A DNA stretch of 64,000 bases from RBG-16-66-20 sp040752005 (lineage in GTDB: Bacteria > Pseudomonadota > Gammaproteobacteria > Burkholderiales > SG8-39). Under the pieces are notes generated by a model, which saw only the letters and a program-made list of their open reading frames with translations, was not told the DNA's origin and did no database searches. The translations under genes were made by a program, and so were the position numbers. The DNA is taken from positions 1 through 64,000 of the forward strand of contig JBFMFX010000010.1 of NCBI GenBank assembly GCA_040752005.1. The letters are read 5' to 3'. Positions 1-9,620 of the stretch are shown piece by piece; the first letter of the stretch is position 1, and every line of letters begins with the position of its first letter.

Positions 1-262
1 CTGGGCCGAGGGCGCGGAGCTCTGGCTGCACGGCGCTCGCGCCGGCCGTGCCGCCGCCGGGCGCGTGGGCGAGTGCGTTGTCGCCTCCGCGAGCCTGATG
101 CCGCGCCTGCCGCGTGCCGCGGTCGAGGAGCGCGTCATCGAATCGGTGTTGCGCCTGCTCGTCGAAGCGCAGCACGGCTGGCAGTTCGACAACTCCTGGG
201 CGAGCGCCGCGGAACGGGCGGCGATCGCCGCGGCGCTGCCGCAGCCCGCGCTCGCGCGCTGA
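1..262 (+). CDS. C-terminal fragment of an unidentified protein
   Basis: An open frame enters from the left edge (frame beginning at base 2) and ends at a TGA at 260-262, giving about 86 residues of a C-terminus. It is Ala/Arg-rich, with a likely helix around the segment EERVIESVLRLLVEAQ followed by a Trp-containing stretch. I do not recognise the family. Upstream sequence is missing, so its length and start are unknown. It runs convergently into valS with a 12-bp gap and no obvious terminator. Its codon use (G/C at third positions) fits real coding sequence in this genome. Confidence 0.45.
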   Translation, partial: WAEGAELWLHGARAGRAAAGRVGECVVASASLMPRLPRAAVEERVIESVLRLLVEAQHGWQFDNSWASAAERAAIAAALPQPALAR

Positions 263-274
263 CGGGCCGCGGCC

Positions 275-3028
275 CTATCCGGACGCGGCGAGCCGGTCGA
301 GCTGCGGCCGCAGCTGGGCGAGGCTCGCCTCGAAGGCGGCCAGGCGCGCGCGCTCCTGCGCCACCACCTGCGCCGGCGCGCGCTCGACGAACGCCGCGTT
401 GGCGAGCTTGGCGCGCGCTCTGGCGATCTCGCCCTCGAGGCGCGCGATCTCGCGCGCCAGGCGCTCGCGCTCGGCGCGCGTGTCCACCGCGATGCGCGCC
501 ATCAGCCGATGCGGGCCCGCGGCCGCCACCGGCGAGTCGGACGCGGGCAGTTCCGCCACCACCTGCAGCTCGGAGGCGCGCGCGAGCGCGGCCATCGCGG
601 TCGCGGTCGCCGCCGAAGGCGAGCCGGTGATCCAGAACGCGATGCGCTCCTTCGGCGCGACCTTCATCTCGCTCCTCAGGTTGCGCGCGGCGTTGACGAC
701 TTCCTTGGCGAGCGCCACCTCGCGCTCGGCCGCTTCGTCGCGCTTCGACGGATCCGCCTCGGGATAGGGCGCGAGCATGATCGTCTCGCCCGCCGCACCC
801 GCGAGCGGGGCGACGTGCTGCCACAGCTCCTCGGTGATGAACGGGATGAGCGGGTGGGCAAGGCGCAGCGCCGCCTCGAGTACCCGCACCAGCGTCCTGC
901 GCGTGCCGCGCTGTGCGGCCTCGCCGCCGGTCGCGAGCTGCTGCTTCGCCACCTCGAGGTACCAGTCGCAGTATTCGTCCCAGATGAAGCGGTAGATCGC
1001 GGCGGCGACGTTGTCGAAGCGGTATCCGGCGAAACCCTCGGCGACCTCCTGCTCGGCGCGCTGCAGCGCGCTGACGATCCAGCGGTCCCAGCTCGAGAGC
1101 GCCACCGGCGCGGACGGATCCAGCCCGCAGTCGCGGCCCTCGGTGTTCATCAGCACGAAGCGCGCCGCGTTCCACAGCTTGTTGCAGAAGTTGCGGTAGC
1201 CCTCGCAGCGGCGCAGGTCGAAGTTGAGCGTGCGCGCGAAGCTCGCCAGCGCGGCGAAAGTGAAGCGCAGCGCGTCGGCGCCGAACGCCGGGATGCCGTG
1301 CGGGAAGTGCTCGCGGATGTAGCGCTCGATGCGCGCCTTGTGCTCGGCGCGCAGCAGCCCGACGGTGGACTTGGCGAGCAGCTCCGGCAGCGTGATGCCG
1401 TCGATGAGGTCGAGCGGGTCGAGCGTGTTGCCCTTCGACTTCGACATCTTCTGCCCTTCGGCGTCGCGCACGATGGCGTTGATGTACACGTGCCGGAACG
1501 GGACCTTGCCGGTGAAGTGCAGCGTCATCATCACCATGCGCGCAACCCAGAAGAAGATGATGTCGAAGCCGGTCACCAGCACCGAGGAAGGCAGGAACAC
1601 CTCGAGGTCCTTCGTCTTCTCCGGCCAGCCGAGCGAGGAGAAGGGCACGAGCGCGGAAGAAAACCACGTGTCGAGCACGTCCTCGTCTCGCCGCAGCGCG
1701 GCGCCGCCCGCCTTGCGGCGCGCTTCCTCTTCCGTACGCGCCACATAGACGTTGCCGTGCTCGTCGTACCACGCCGGAATCTGGTGGCCCCACCAGAGCT
1801 GGCGCGAGATGCACCAGTCCTGGATGTTCTCCAGCCAGTGGTGGTAGGTCGCCGCCCAGTGCTCGGGGAAGAACGTCACCTCGCCGCGTGCCACCGCCTC
1901 CAGCGCCGGGCGCGCGAGCGACTCCATGCGCACGAACCACTGGTCGGTGAGCATCGGTTCGACCACGACTCCGGTGCGGCCGGAGTGCGGCACGCGCAGG
2001 CGGTAGGGGCGCTCCGAGACGAGCAATCCCTGCGCCCTCAGATCGGCGAGCACGCGCTCGCGGGCTTCGAACCGCTCCAGCCCGTCGTAGGGAGTGCCTC
2101 CGGTGATTCTCGCCTCCAGAGTCAGGATCTGCACCAGCGGCAGGCCGTGGCGGACGCCGACCGCGTAGTCGTTGAAGTCATGCGCCGGGGTCACCTTGAC
2201 GCAGCCGGTGCCGAAGCCGGGGTCCACATACGGATCCGCGATCACCGGGATCGGGCGGCCGATCAGGGGAAGCCGCACGGTCCTGCCCACGAACGCGGCG
2301 TAGCGCGGATCTTCCGGATGCACCGCCACCGCCACGTCGCCGAGCAGCGTCTCCGGGCGCGTGGTCGCCACCACCAGCGAAAAGCCTTCGCCCGGATAGC
2401 GAATTTCCCAGATGCGGCCGTCCTCCTCCTCGGTATCCACTTCGAGATCGGACACCGCGGTGCCGAGCACCGGGTCCCAGTTCACCAGGCGCTTGCCGCG
2501 GTAAATCAGGCCCTCTTCGTACAGGCGCACGAACACCTCGATGACGGCGCGCGACATGCGCGCGTCCATGGTGAAGTAGCCCGCCTTCAGACCTTCGGCG
2601 TCGGCGTATTCCCAGTTGCCGGAGGCGCCGAGCCGCCGCATCTGGCGCGTGATCGTGGCGCCGGACTGCTGCTTCCAGCGCCAGACGCGCTCGAGGAACT
2701 TTTCGCGGCCGAGATCGCGCCGCGTCAGGCCTTCCTCCTGGAGCTGGCGCTCGACGACGATCTGAGTGGCGATCCCGGCGTGGTCGGTGCCCATCACCCA
2801 GTTGGCGTTGTAGCCGCGCATGCGGTGATAGCGGATGAGCGCGTCCATCAGCGTCTGCTGGAACGCGTGCCCCATGTGCAGCGTGCCGGTGACGTTGGGC
2901 GGCGGAAGCTGGATGCAATAGGGCGGCTTCGGCGAGTCGGCGCTGGCGCGGAAATAGCCGGCCTCCTCCCAGCGCGCGTACCAGCGGCTCTCGATCGCCT
3001 TCGGATCGAAGCTTTTCGCCAGCGTCAC
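275..3028 (-). CDS. valS: Valyl-tRNA synthetase
   Basis: Charges tRNA-Val with valine in the cytoplasm (class Ia synthetase). The 917-residue product has the HIGH-type signature HMGH at residues 51-54 within PPPNVTGTLHMGH, the KMSKS loop near residue 525-530, an editing domain between them, and a C-terminal Arg/Glu-rich coiled coil that binds tRNA. The length is slightly below the usual ~950. The GTG start at 3028 is chosen because it overlaps the stop of the preceding gene as GTGA and gives the expected N-terminus MTLAKSFDPKAIESRW; the frame stays open further upstream, but that part lies inside the neighbouring gene. Last gene of the pepA-holC-valS minus-strand operon. Confidence 0.97.
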   Translation of the reverse strand: MTLAKSFDPKAIESRWYARWEEAGYFRASADSPKPPYCIQLPPPNVTGTLHMGHAFQQTLMDALIRYHRMRGYNANWVMGTDHAGIATQIVVERQLQEEGLTRRDLGREKFLERVWRWKQQSGATITRQMRRLGASGNWEYADAEGLKAGYFTMDARMSRAVIEVFVRLYEEGLIYRGKRLVNWDPVLGTAVSDLEVDTEEEDGRIWEIRYPGEGFSLVVATTRPETLLGDVAVAVHPEDPRYAAFVGRTVRLPLIGRPIPVIADPYVDPGFGTGCVKVTPAHDFNDYAVGVRHGLPLVQILTLEARITGGTPYDGLERFEARERVLADLRAQGLLVSERPYRLRVPHSGRTGVVVEPMLTDQWFVRMESLARPALEAVARGEVTFFPEHWAATYHHWLENIQDWCISRQLWWGHQIPAWYDEHGNVYVARTEEEARRKAGGAALRRDEDVLDTWFSSALVPFSSLGWPEKTKDLEVFLPSSVLVTGFDIIFFWVARMVMMTLHFTGKVPFRHVYINAIVRDAEGQKMSKSKGNTLDPLDLIDGITLPELLAKSTVGLLRAEHKARIERYIREHFPHGIPAFGADALRFTFAALASFARTLNFDLRRCEGYRNFCNKLWNAARFVLMNTEGRDCGLDPSAPVALSSWDRWIVSALQRAEQEVAEGFAGYRFDNVAAAIYRFIWDEYCDWYLEVAKQQLATGGEAAQRGTRRTLVRVLEAALRLAHPLIPFITEELWQHVAPLAGAAGETIMLAPYPEADPSKRDEAAEREVALAKEVVNAARNLRSEMKVAPKERIAFWITGSPSAATATAMAALARASELQVVAELPASDSPVAAAGPHRLMARIAVDTRAERERLAREIARLEGEIARARAKLANAAFVERAPAQVVAQERARLAAFEASLAQLRPQLDRLAASG

Positions 3029-3372
3029 GGGCGGCTCCGGTCCTGCGGGTTCGGCGCGCGCGCCGCCAGCACCGCGGCGACCGCCTCGCGCACTGCGCGG
3101 CGCAACTCCTTTTCCAGCTCTGCGCGCAGTACCGCCAGCCGCCGGTCGAGGTCCGGGGCAAGCCGCGCGAGCAGCGCGCGCTCGAGGTCGGCAGCGAGCG
3201 CTCCTTCGGCCAGCGGTGTGCCCGCGGCGGGCGATCCGGTATCGGCGATCTCGGTGAGCAGCGGAACGTCCTCCGGCGCGGTTTCGCGGCCGCGCAGCAG
3301 CTCTTCCACCTGCCGGATGAGGGGATTGGTTTCGCGCGCGGTCACCGGCACCTGCCCGTTCTCGCCGCTCAT
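3025..3372 (-). CDS. Small hypothetical protein between holC and valS
   Basis: A 115-residue soluble protein, acidic at the N-terminus, with a predicted amphipathic Arg/Glu helix over residues 60-105 (ADLERALLARLAPDLDRRLA onward) and a short basic, Pro-containing tail. No catalytic motif is visible. It starts with ATG overlapping holC's stop (ATGA) and ends overlapping the valS start (GTGA), so it is translationally coupled to both. A small gene at this place between holC and valS is common in betaproteobacteria; its function is not known to me. Co-translation suggests a role connected with the replication or translation proteins beside it, but that is inference. Confidence 0.7.
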   Translation of the reverse strand: MSGENGQVPVTARETNPLIRQVEELLRGRETAPEDVPLLTEIADTGSPAAGTPLAEGALAADLERALLARLAPDLDRRLAVLRAELEKELRRAVREAVAAVLAARAPNPQDRSRP

Positions 3373-3800
3373 GCGCCCGCCCTCGCCGCAAGGTCGTGCG
3401 TGCGGATCGGGTAGCCGCGGTCGCGGTACCAGCCGTAGCGCGCGCGTCCCAGCCGCCGGTCCTCGTCGTCGGTCGAGACGATCTCGAGCACGCGCTCGTA
3501 GCGTTCGAAGCGCGGCGGGCAATGCGGACCGAAGTTGAGCAGCACGTCGCACGCCGGTGCTTCTTCAGGCTCCGTGGCGATCAGGACGGGGGTGTCCGCA
3601 GCGAGCGGGTCCGAGGCCATGCAGTGCGGCACGAACGCGGTCGCGGGCCAGGTCCACATCAGGCGATCCAGGCGCTGCGCCGCCGCCGGATCGGGCGCGA
3701 GCACCAGCATGCGCTTGTCCTGCGCCGCCGCCTTGGCCGCCAGCCGGCAGGCGATACGCTCCCGGTCGGGGGCGTTGACGTAGAAGTCTATCGTCGTCAT
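3369..3800 (-). CDS. holC: DNA polymerase III subunit chi
   Basis: Chi links the clamp-loader complex, through psi, to single-stranded DNA-binding protein at the replication fork. The 143-residue product matches the family length. It begins MTTIDFYVN, carries a central Trp motif (LMWTWPATAFVPHC, about residues 48-60) and a LLNFGPHCPP segment near 87-96, and ends in the typical short basic tail. The ATG at 3800 overlaps the pepA stop as ATGA, and its own stop overlaps the next start. The pepA-holC-valS order is a classic proteobacterial operon, which supports the call strongly. Confidence 0.93.
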   Translation of the reverse strand: MTTIDFYVNAPDRERIACRLAAKAAAQDKRMLVLAPDPAAAQRLDRLMWTWPATAFVPHCMASDPLAADTPVLIATEPEEAPACDVLLNFGPHCPPRFERYERVLEIVSTDDEDRRLGRARYGWYRDRGYPIRTHDLAARAGA

Positions 3801-5287
3801 GCGCGTCCCGCGAGCCGCAGCGCAAGGCGCACGAGCAGGGGCACCGGACGCCCGGTCGAGCCCTTCTCGCGCCCGCTCCGCCATGCGGTGCCGGCGATGT
3901 CCAGGTGCGCCCAGCGGGTCTTTTTCGCGAAGCGCGAGAGGAAACAGGCGGCGGTGATGGCGCCCGCCGGCCGCCCGCCGACATTGGCGACGTCGGCGAA
4001 GTTCGAGCGCAACTGCTCCTGGTAGTCCTCCCACACCGGCATGCGCCAGACCCGGTCCCAGGCTTCCTCGCCCGCGCGGCGGATGGCCTCGGCGAGGCGC
4101 TCGTCGTTGGCGAACAGGCCGGTGGCGACATGCCCGAGGGCGATGACGCACGCGCCGGTGAGCGTGGCGACGTCCACCACCGCGGAGGGCGCCAAGCGCC
4201 CGGCGTACGCGAGCGCATCGCACAGGATCAGGCGTCCCTCGGCGTCGGTGTTCAGGATCTCGACCGTCTGGCCGGACATCGTCTTTACCACGTCGCCCGG
4301 CCGCGTCGCCTCGCCGCTGGGCATGTTTTCGCAGGCCGGGATCACGCCGATCACGTTCACCGGCGCGCGCATGCCGGCGAGCGCCCGGATCGCGCCGAGT
4401 ACGGCCCCGGCGCCGGACATGTCGAACTTCATCTCGTCCATATCGGCCGCGGGCTTGAGCGAGATGCCACCGGTGTCGAACGTGATGCCCTTGCCGACGA
4501 GCACGAGCGGTTTCGCGGCGCGCGCGCCGCCCCGGTAGCGCAGCACGATCAGCTTCGGCGGCTGGCGCGAGCCGCGCGTGACGGCGAGCAGCGCGCCCAT
4601 GCCCAGGCGCTCCATGTCGCGGCGCTCGAGGATCTCGATGCCGAGCCGGTAGCGGCGCGCGAGCTTGCGCGCTTCCTCGGAGAGCCGCGTCGGCGTGAGG
4701 ATGTTCGCCGGCAGGTTGCCGAGCGTGCGCGCCAGATCCGCGCCGTCGGCGGTTGCCACCGCCTCGACGAGCGCGCTGCGCGCGGCCTGCGGCACGGCGC
4801 GGGCGGCGAGCGCGAGCGTCAGGCCGGCGAGCTTCGGTGCCGGCGGCTTCTTCTCGGTCTTCAGCTCGTCGAAGCGGTAGAACACCTCGCGCACGACTCC
4901 TACCGCATGCCGCACCGCGTCCGCCGGCCCGCGGCCGCGGACCACCAAGTCGTCGAGAAAGAGAACTGCATCGCGCGCGCCGGTGTCCTTCAGCGTCTTC
5001 GCCGCGCCGCGGATCGCATCGCGCATCGCGCGGATGCCGAACTCGGCGCGCTCGCCGAGCGAGACCAGAAGCACGCGCTCGGCGGCAAGGCCGGCCGGTC
5101 GGTGCAGGAGCAGCGTCGCGCCGGCCTTCGCACCGAGGTCGCCCTGCGCGACGACGCGGCCGAGCAGCCCGCCCGCGGCCCGATCGGCGCGGCGCGCGGC
5201 GCGTCCGAGCGCCGCGCCGTGCACGCCGAGCACCAGGCATCCGGTCTTCGCCGTCTCCGGCGCCGACCTTGTTATGCTAAATTCCAC
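3797..5287 (-). CDS. pepA: Leucyl aminopeptidase (M17 family)
   Basis: Zinc/manganese aminopeptidase that removes N-terminal residues from peptides; PepA of E. coli also binds DNA at recombination sites and the carAB promoter. The 496-residue product has the M17 signature NTDAEGRL near residue 340 and metal-binding segments such as LVGKGITFDTGGISLKP near 265. The start is a GTG at 5287 (MEFSITRS) preceded by a GGGGAG Shine-Dalgarno-like run about 7 nt upstream. It is transcribed divergently from lptF across an 80-bp spacer that must hold both promoters. First gene of pepA-holC-(small ORF)-valS. Confidence 0.96.
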   Translation of the reverse strand: MEFSITRSAPETAKTGCLVLGVHGAALGRAARRADRAAGGLLGRVVAQGDLGAKAGATLLLHRPAGLAAERVLLVSLGERAEFGIRAMRDAIRGAAKTLKDTGARDAVLFLDDLVVRGRGPADAVRHAVGVVREVFYRFDELKTEKKPPAPKLAGLTLALAARAVPQAARSALVEAVATADGADLARTLGNLPANILTPTRLSEEARKLARRYRLGIEILERRDMERLGMGALLAVTRGSRQPPKLIVLRYRGGARAAKPLVLVGKGITFDTGGISLKPAADMDEMKFDMSGAGAVLGAIRALAGMRAPVNVIGVIPACENMPSGEATRPGDVVKTMSGQTVEILNTDAEGRLILCDALAYAGRLAPSAVVDVATLTGACVIALGHVATGLFANDERLAEAIRRAGEEAWDRVWRMPVWEDYQEQLRSNFADVANVGGRPAGAITAACFLSRFAKKTRWAHLDIAGTAWRSGREKGSTGRPVPLLVRLALRLAGRA

Positions 5288-5367
5288 CGCCGTCTCCCCG
5301 GGTTCTTTTTCCGAGGGGCGAATGATCTCATGATCCCGCGCTTTCGCGCGCCCCGCCCGACGCCGCC

Positions 5368-6441
5368 ATGATCTTCCAGCGCGCGCTGCTGCGCGAGATG
5401 GCCAATCTCGCCGCCGCGGCGTTCCTGACCGTGTTCCTGATCGCGCTCACCATGCGGCTGGTGCGGCTGCTCGGCCAGGCCGCCGGCGGCAGGATCCCGT
5501 CGGACGCGGTGCTGGCGTTCCTCGGCTTTTTCGCGCTGCACGTGCTTCCGGTCCTGCTGTCGCTGACGCTCTTCATCGCCGTGCTGCTCGCGCTCACGCG
5601 CGCGTTCCGTGACTCCGAGATGGTGATCTGGTTCGCCGCCGGCCTCGCGCCTTCGGCGTGGGTGAAGCCGGTGCTCGTGTTCGCCGCGCCGCTGGTCGCC
5701 GTGATCGCGGCGCTCGCGCTGTTCATCTCGCCCTGGGCGGCGGCCAAGAGCGAGCAGTATCGCGCGAGCATCGAGGCCCGCGACGACGTGTCGCGCGTCG
5801 AGCCGGGCGCCTTCGGCGAGTCGCGCAGCAAGTCGCGCGTGTTCTTCGTCGAGGCGGCGCCGGAGCAGGGCGCGGTGCAGAACGTGTTCGTCAGCAGCAT
5901 GCAGCACGGCCGCAGCGGCGTGGTGATGAGCGCTCGCGCCTGGACCGAAACCGCCGCGAGCGGCGACCGCTTTCTGGTCCTGGTGGACGGCCGGCGCTAT
6001 GAGGGGACGCCCGGCGCGGCCGACTTCCGGGTGATGGAGTTCGATCGCTACGCGATGCGCGTCGAAACGCGCGAGGGCGACCAACCGGAGGCGACCTCCA
6101 AGAGCCTGTCCACGGCGGCGCTGATCCGCGACCCGACACCGCAGAACCTGGGCGAGCTCGTCTGGCGCATCGGCATGCCGCTGTCGGCACTGGTGCTCGC
6201 GCTGCTCGCGATCCCGCTGTCGTTCGTCAACCCGCGCGCGGGGCGCTCGATCAACCTGCTGTTCGCGCTGCTGGTGTACATGACCTACTCGAACCTGCTC
6301 TCGATCAGCCAGGCGCGCGTCGCGCAGGGCAAGCTCGACTTCGCCGTCGGCTGGTGGCTGGTGCACGGCGCGATGCTCGTCGTCCTCTTTGCGCTGTTCG
6401 CCTGGTGGCAATCGCCGCTGCGGTTGCGCCTGCACCGGTGA
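5368..6441 (+). CDS. lptF: LPS export ABC transporter permease LptF
   Basis: One of the two inner-membrane permeases of the LptB2FG transporter, which extracts lipopolysaccharide from the inner membrane and pushes it onto the LptC-A-D bridge. The 357 residues show the family pattern: two N-terminal membrane segments with a third near residues 50-80 and 95-120, a periplasmic beta-jellyroll (about 130-265) and three C-terminal membrane segments. The start MIFQRALLRE is typical. It is followed by lptG with a GTGA overlap. No clear Shine-Dalgarno is visible in the GC-rich leader. Confidence 0.95.
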   Translation: MIFQRALLREMANLAAAAFLTVFLIALTMRLVRLLGQAAGGRIPSDAVLAFLGFFALHVLPVLLSLTLFIAVLLALTRAFRDSEMVIWFAAGLAPSAWVKPVLVFAAPLVAVIAALALFISPWAAAKSEQYRASIEARDDVSRVEPGAFGESRSKSRVFFVEAAPEQGAVQNVFVSSMQHGRSGVVMSARAWTETAASGDRFLVLVDGRRYEGTPGAADFRVMEFDRYAMRVETREGDQPEATSKSLSTAALIRDPTPQNLGELVWRIGMPLSALVLALLAIPLSFVNPRAGRSINLLFALLVYMTYSNLLSISQARVAQGKLDFAVGWWLVHGAMLVVLFALFAWWQSPLRLRLHR

Positions 6442-7562
6442 GGCGCATCCCGACGCTGGAACGCTACCTCGCGCGCCAGATCTACGGCGCGGTGGCGTTC
6501 GTGCTCGCCGGCTTCCTCGGCCTGTTCGCGTTCTTCGACCTGATCGGCGAGCTGAAGGACCTCGGCAATGGCGCCTACCACCTGCGCGAGATCTTCACCG
6601 TGGTCGCGCTTTGGGTGCCGGGCCATGCCTACGAGCTGCTGCCGGTCGCGGTCCTGATCGGTACGCTGTACGTGCTCGCGCACCTGTCGAGCAGTTCCGA
6701 ATACACGGTGATGCGCGCGGCGGGGCTCTCGCCCTGGCGGGCGGCGCTTGCGCTGGCGAAGGCGGGGATCGCTTTCGTGATCCTCACCTTCGCGATCGGC
6801 GAGTGGATCGCGCCGTACACCGAAGAGGCGGCGCAACAGACGCGCATGCGTGCCCTCAGCTCGGTCATCGGGCAGGGGCTCGATTCCGGGCTCTGGTTCA
6901 AGGACGGACAGACGTTCATCAACGTGCGCGAGGCGCGCGACCCGGCGGCGCTGACAGGCGTGCGGATCTACGAGTTCGACGGCACGCGACGGCTGCGGGT
7001 GGTCAGCGAAGCGAGGAGCGCGAGCTACGCCGGGGCCGGCCGCTGGCGCCTGGTGGAGGTGGCGCAGACGCGGCTGGACGATTCCGGGCCGCGCGTGCTC
7101 CGCCATCCCGAGGTCGAGTGGCGCTCGGCCCTGACCCCGGACATGCTGAGCGTGCTGATCGTCAATCCGGAGCGGATGTCGGCGTGGAAGCTCTACCGGT
7201 ACATCGAACACCTCGCCGGCAACCGCCAGAAGACCGAGCGCTACCAGATCGCGTTGTGGAAGAAGCTCTTCTATCCGCTGGCGGCTCTCGTCATGATGGC
7301 GCTCGCGCTGCCGTTCGCGTACCTGCATGCGCGCTCCGGCATGGTCGGGCTGAAGGTGTTCCTCGGAATCATGCTCGGGATCGCGTTCCACATGCTGAAC
7401 AGCCTGTTCTCGCACATCGGCCTGATCCAGCGGTGGCCGACGCTTGCCTCGGCGGCGCTGCCCGGCGCGCTGTTTCTCGCCACGGCGGGGCTGATGATGC
7501 TCTGGATCGAGCGGTTGCGCCCCTTCTGGGTGCGCATCCGGGCTTCCTGGTCCGGGCGATAG
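6438..7562 (+). CDS. lptG: LPS export ABC transporter permease LptG
   Basis: Partner of LptF in the lipopolysaccharide extraction pump. The 374-residue product has the same layout: N-terminal membrane segments, a periplasmic jellyroll domain (roughly 140-265) and three terminal membrane segments ending in a basic tail. The GTG at 6438 is chosen because it overlaps the lptF TGA (GTGA) and gives the typical VRRIPTLERYLARQIYG N-terminus; the frame continues open upstream only inside lptF. It faces the TPR-glycosyltransferase gene convergently, with about 40 bp between stops. Confidence 0.95.
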   Translation: MRRIPTLERYLARQIYGAVAFVLAGFLGLFAFFDLIGELKDLGNGAYHLREIFTVVALWVPGHAYELLPVAVLIGTLYVLAHLSSSSEYTVMRAAGLSPWRAALALAKAGIAFVILTFAIGEWIAPYTEEAAQQTRMRALSSVIGQGLDSGLWFKDGQTFINVREARDPAALTGVRIYEFDGTRRLRVVSEARSASYAGAGRWRLVEVAQTRLDDSGPRVLRHPEVEWRSALTPDMLSVLIVNPERMSAWKLYRYIEHLAGNRQKTERYQIALWKKLFYPLAALVMMALALPFAYLHARSGMVGLKVFLGIMLGIAFHMLNSLFSHIGLIQRWPTLASAALPGALFLATAGLMMLWIERLRPFWVRIRASWSGR

Positions 7563-7602
7563 AGGGCCGGCCCCGGCGCCGCTCGCGACGGGGCGGGGGC
7601 GC

Positions 7603-9618
7603 TCATCCCTGCGCAGCAAAGCCGGCGCGCCCGGATGCCCCCGCGGGCTGCTGCGATATCCGCTCGTCGAGGCGCTCGACCAGGCGCCGGATGACGTTGT
7701 CCCAGTCGCCCGGTTGCGGCTGGCGCAGCACGCGCGCGCTCGGGTACCACGGCATGCGCTCGCCTTCGCGCCCGTAACGCCATTCCGCGGCGAACGGCGC
7801 CATCACCCAGACCTCCTTGCCGAGCGCTCCGGAGAGATGGACGTTGGCGTTGCATACCGAGATCACGAGGTCGAGCGCGGCAATCAGCGCCGCCAGCTCC
7901 TCCAGATCGCGCGTGACGCCCTCGTAGTGCGCAATCCGCAGCCCCGCGCTCGCGCCGCCGCGCACGAGTTCGTCCGCTTCGGGCCCGTGCTGCAGCGACA
8001 CCCAGCAGGCGCCCGGCCGGCGCACAAGGGGGCCGAGCCGCTCGAGCGCCACCGAGCGGCGGCTGCGGCCGGTTCCCGCCACGCCTCCCGCCCAGGACAG
8101 CCCGATTTTCAACCTTGGCCCGAGACCGCCGAGCCGCTCGCGCCACGCGCGCACCCGCTCGGGGTCGGCGACGAGATAACCGCGATGCGCCGGAAAGTCG
8201 GCGAGGTCGCGGCGAAACAGCCGTCCGAGACTTCCGGCCGCGATCTGGAAGTCAATTCCGGTGAGCGAGTCGGCAAGCGCCGCGCGCTGCTCCGGGACCG
8301 CGGGCACGACCTCGATTCCGGGGAACGACCGCGCGAACAGCGTCGCGAGGCGCGCGTCGCAAGCGAGCGTCAGGCGCGGAGCCAGCGCGCGCACGTCGGG
8401 AAGCATGGACGCGAACATGATCTCGTCGCCCAGCCCCTGCTCGCCGTAGACCAGCAGGCGCCGCTCGCCGAGCGGCCGACCGTCCCATTGCGCAAAGCGC
8501 TGCATCGCGCGGTGCCAATCCTGCTCGGTGATCACCTTGCGCGCCTCGTAGCGTTCCCAGCCCTCGGCGAGCCTGCCGCAGGCGAGGTCGAGCATCGCCT
8601 CCTGAAAGTGTGCGCGCGCGTCGTCGGCAAGCGCCTGCGCACGCCGAAACCATCGTCGCGCCTCCTCCGGATCGGCACCGGATTCGAGCACCAGGCAGCC
8701 CCAGTCGGTGCAGGCGCGCGCGCTGCCCGTGGTTTCGAGGTCCACCGCGCTCAGAAGGGCCCGGGCCTCGTCGAGACGGCCGCGGTGCCGGAGCACGAAG
8801 GCAAGCGCCAGCCGGTGGCTCAGGCGTTTCGGATTGAGGCGAAGCGCTTCGCGGCAGTGATGCTCGGCTTCTGCCAGGCGATTCTGGGTCCACAGCGCCG
8901 CGCCGAGGCTCGCGTGCGCCAGGTCCAGATTGGGGTCGAGCGCGAGCGCCCTGCGCGCGAATCGCTCCGCCTCGGCGTTGTTCCACGGGTGCAGGCTCGC
9001 CGCGATCGCGGCGTGGACCGGCGCCGAAGCCGGGTCCAGGCGAAACGCGGTCTCGGCGAGCGCGGCAGCTTCTTTCACGCGTCCGAGCGCCGAATACGCG
9101 CGCGCAAGGGCGAGGTGGCATTCGACCTGATCGGGCCGTGCCGCAACGATACGCTCGAGCGCAACGAGCGCCTGCGGCGCAAGATTGCCATCCTCCAGTA
9201 CGCGCTCGACTGCTGCCGCCGCCGCAGCAGCCGCGGCGGACTGCGACGCGCCGGGATCCGGCCGCGCCGCTACGAGTCGGCGCAAGAAGCCGGGCAGTCG
9301 CCGCATCACCGCCCGCAGCGTCCGGTGCACACAGGCTGCGGCGCACTGCGCAAGGCGCCCCTGCGCGAACAGCATCGCGGCCAGCTCCGCGTGCGCGGCG
9401 TCGTCGTCCGGGTCAAGGGCGATGGCCGTGCGAACGCATCGCTCGGCTTCCGCCTGCCACCCGAGCCTCAGATACACGCGGGCAAGCTCGCGCTGCGCGA
9501 TCGCGGCCGAGGGCTCGGCCCGCAGCACGTCGCGATAGCGGCTGATGGCGACCTCGAGCTCGCCAGCCGCCGCGGCCTCGCGCGCGCGCCGCAGCGCCTC
9601 GGCGGTCCGCGGATTCAC
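7603..9618 (-). CDS. TPR-repeat protein with C-terminal GT-B-type glycosyltransferase-like domain
   Basis: A 671-residue soluble protein. Residues ~1-340 form tetratricopeptide repeats (helical pairs such as AHASLGAALWTQNRLAEAEH), interrupted by an Ala-rich run near residue 118. The C-terminal ~300 residues carry a segment typical of TPR-linked glycosyltransferases (LVYGEQGLGDEIMFASMLPD, about 375-395) and a later CWVSLQHGPEADEL. Such proteins are thought to glycosylate other proteins or assemble surface polysaccharide, but the substrate here is unknown. The GTG start at 9618 has a clear GGGAGGTAG Shine-Dalgarno; the longer upstream frame overlaps the RDD gene and lacks such a site. Last gene of the sigma-DUF3619-DUF3106-RDD string. 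Confidence 0.82.
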   Translation of the reverse strand: MNPRTAEALRRAREAAAAGELEVAISRYRDVLRAEPSAAIAQRELARVYLRLGWQAEAERCVRTAIALDPDDDAAHAELAAMLFAQGRLAQCAAACVHRTLRAVMRRLPGFLRRLVAARPDPGASQSAAAAAAAAAVERVLEDGNLAPQALVALERIVAARPDQVECHLALARAYSALGRVKEAAALAETAFRLDPASAPVHAAIAASLHPWNNAEAERFARRALALDPNLDLAHASLGAALWTQNRLAEAEHHCREALRLNPKRLSHRLALAFVLRHRGRLDEARALLSAVDLETTGSARACTDWGCLVLESGADPEEARRWFRRAQALADDARAHFQEAMLDLACGRLAEGWERYEARKVITEQDWHRAMQRFAQWDGRPLGERRLLVYGEQGLGDEIMFASMLPDVRALAPRLTLACDARLATLFARSFPGIEVVPAVPEQRAALADSLTGIDFQIAAGSLGRLFRRDLADFPAHRGYLVADPERVRAWRERLGGLGPRLKIGLSWAGGVAGTGRSRRSVALERLGPLVRRPGACWVSLQHGPEADELVRGGASAGLRIAHYEGVTRDLEELAALIAALDLVISVCNANVHLSGALGKEVWVMAPFAAEWRYGREGERMPWYPSARVLRQPQPGDWDNVIRRLVERLDERISQQPAGASGRAGFAAQG

Positions 9619-9620
9619 CG

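Noticed and set aside
509..3538. A 3-kb open frame on the plus strand opposite valS, and similar long antisense frames opposite ilvB, ybbP, rmuC, ccmF and the cytochrome genes
   Set aside because: High third-position GC removes stop codons from antisense frames. Their translations are Arg/His/Ala-rich with no motif, while the opposite strand holds a clear gene each time.
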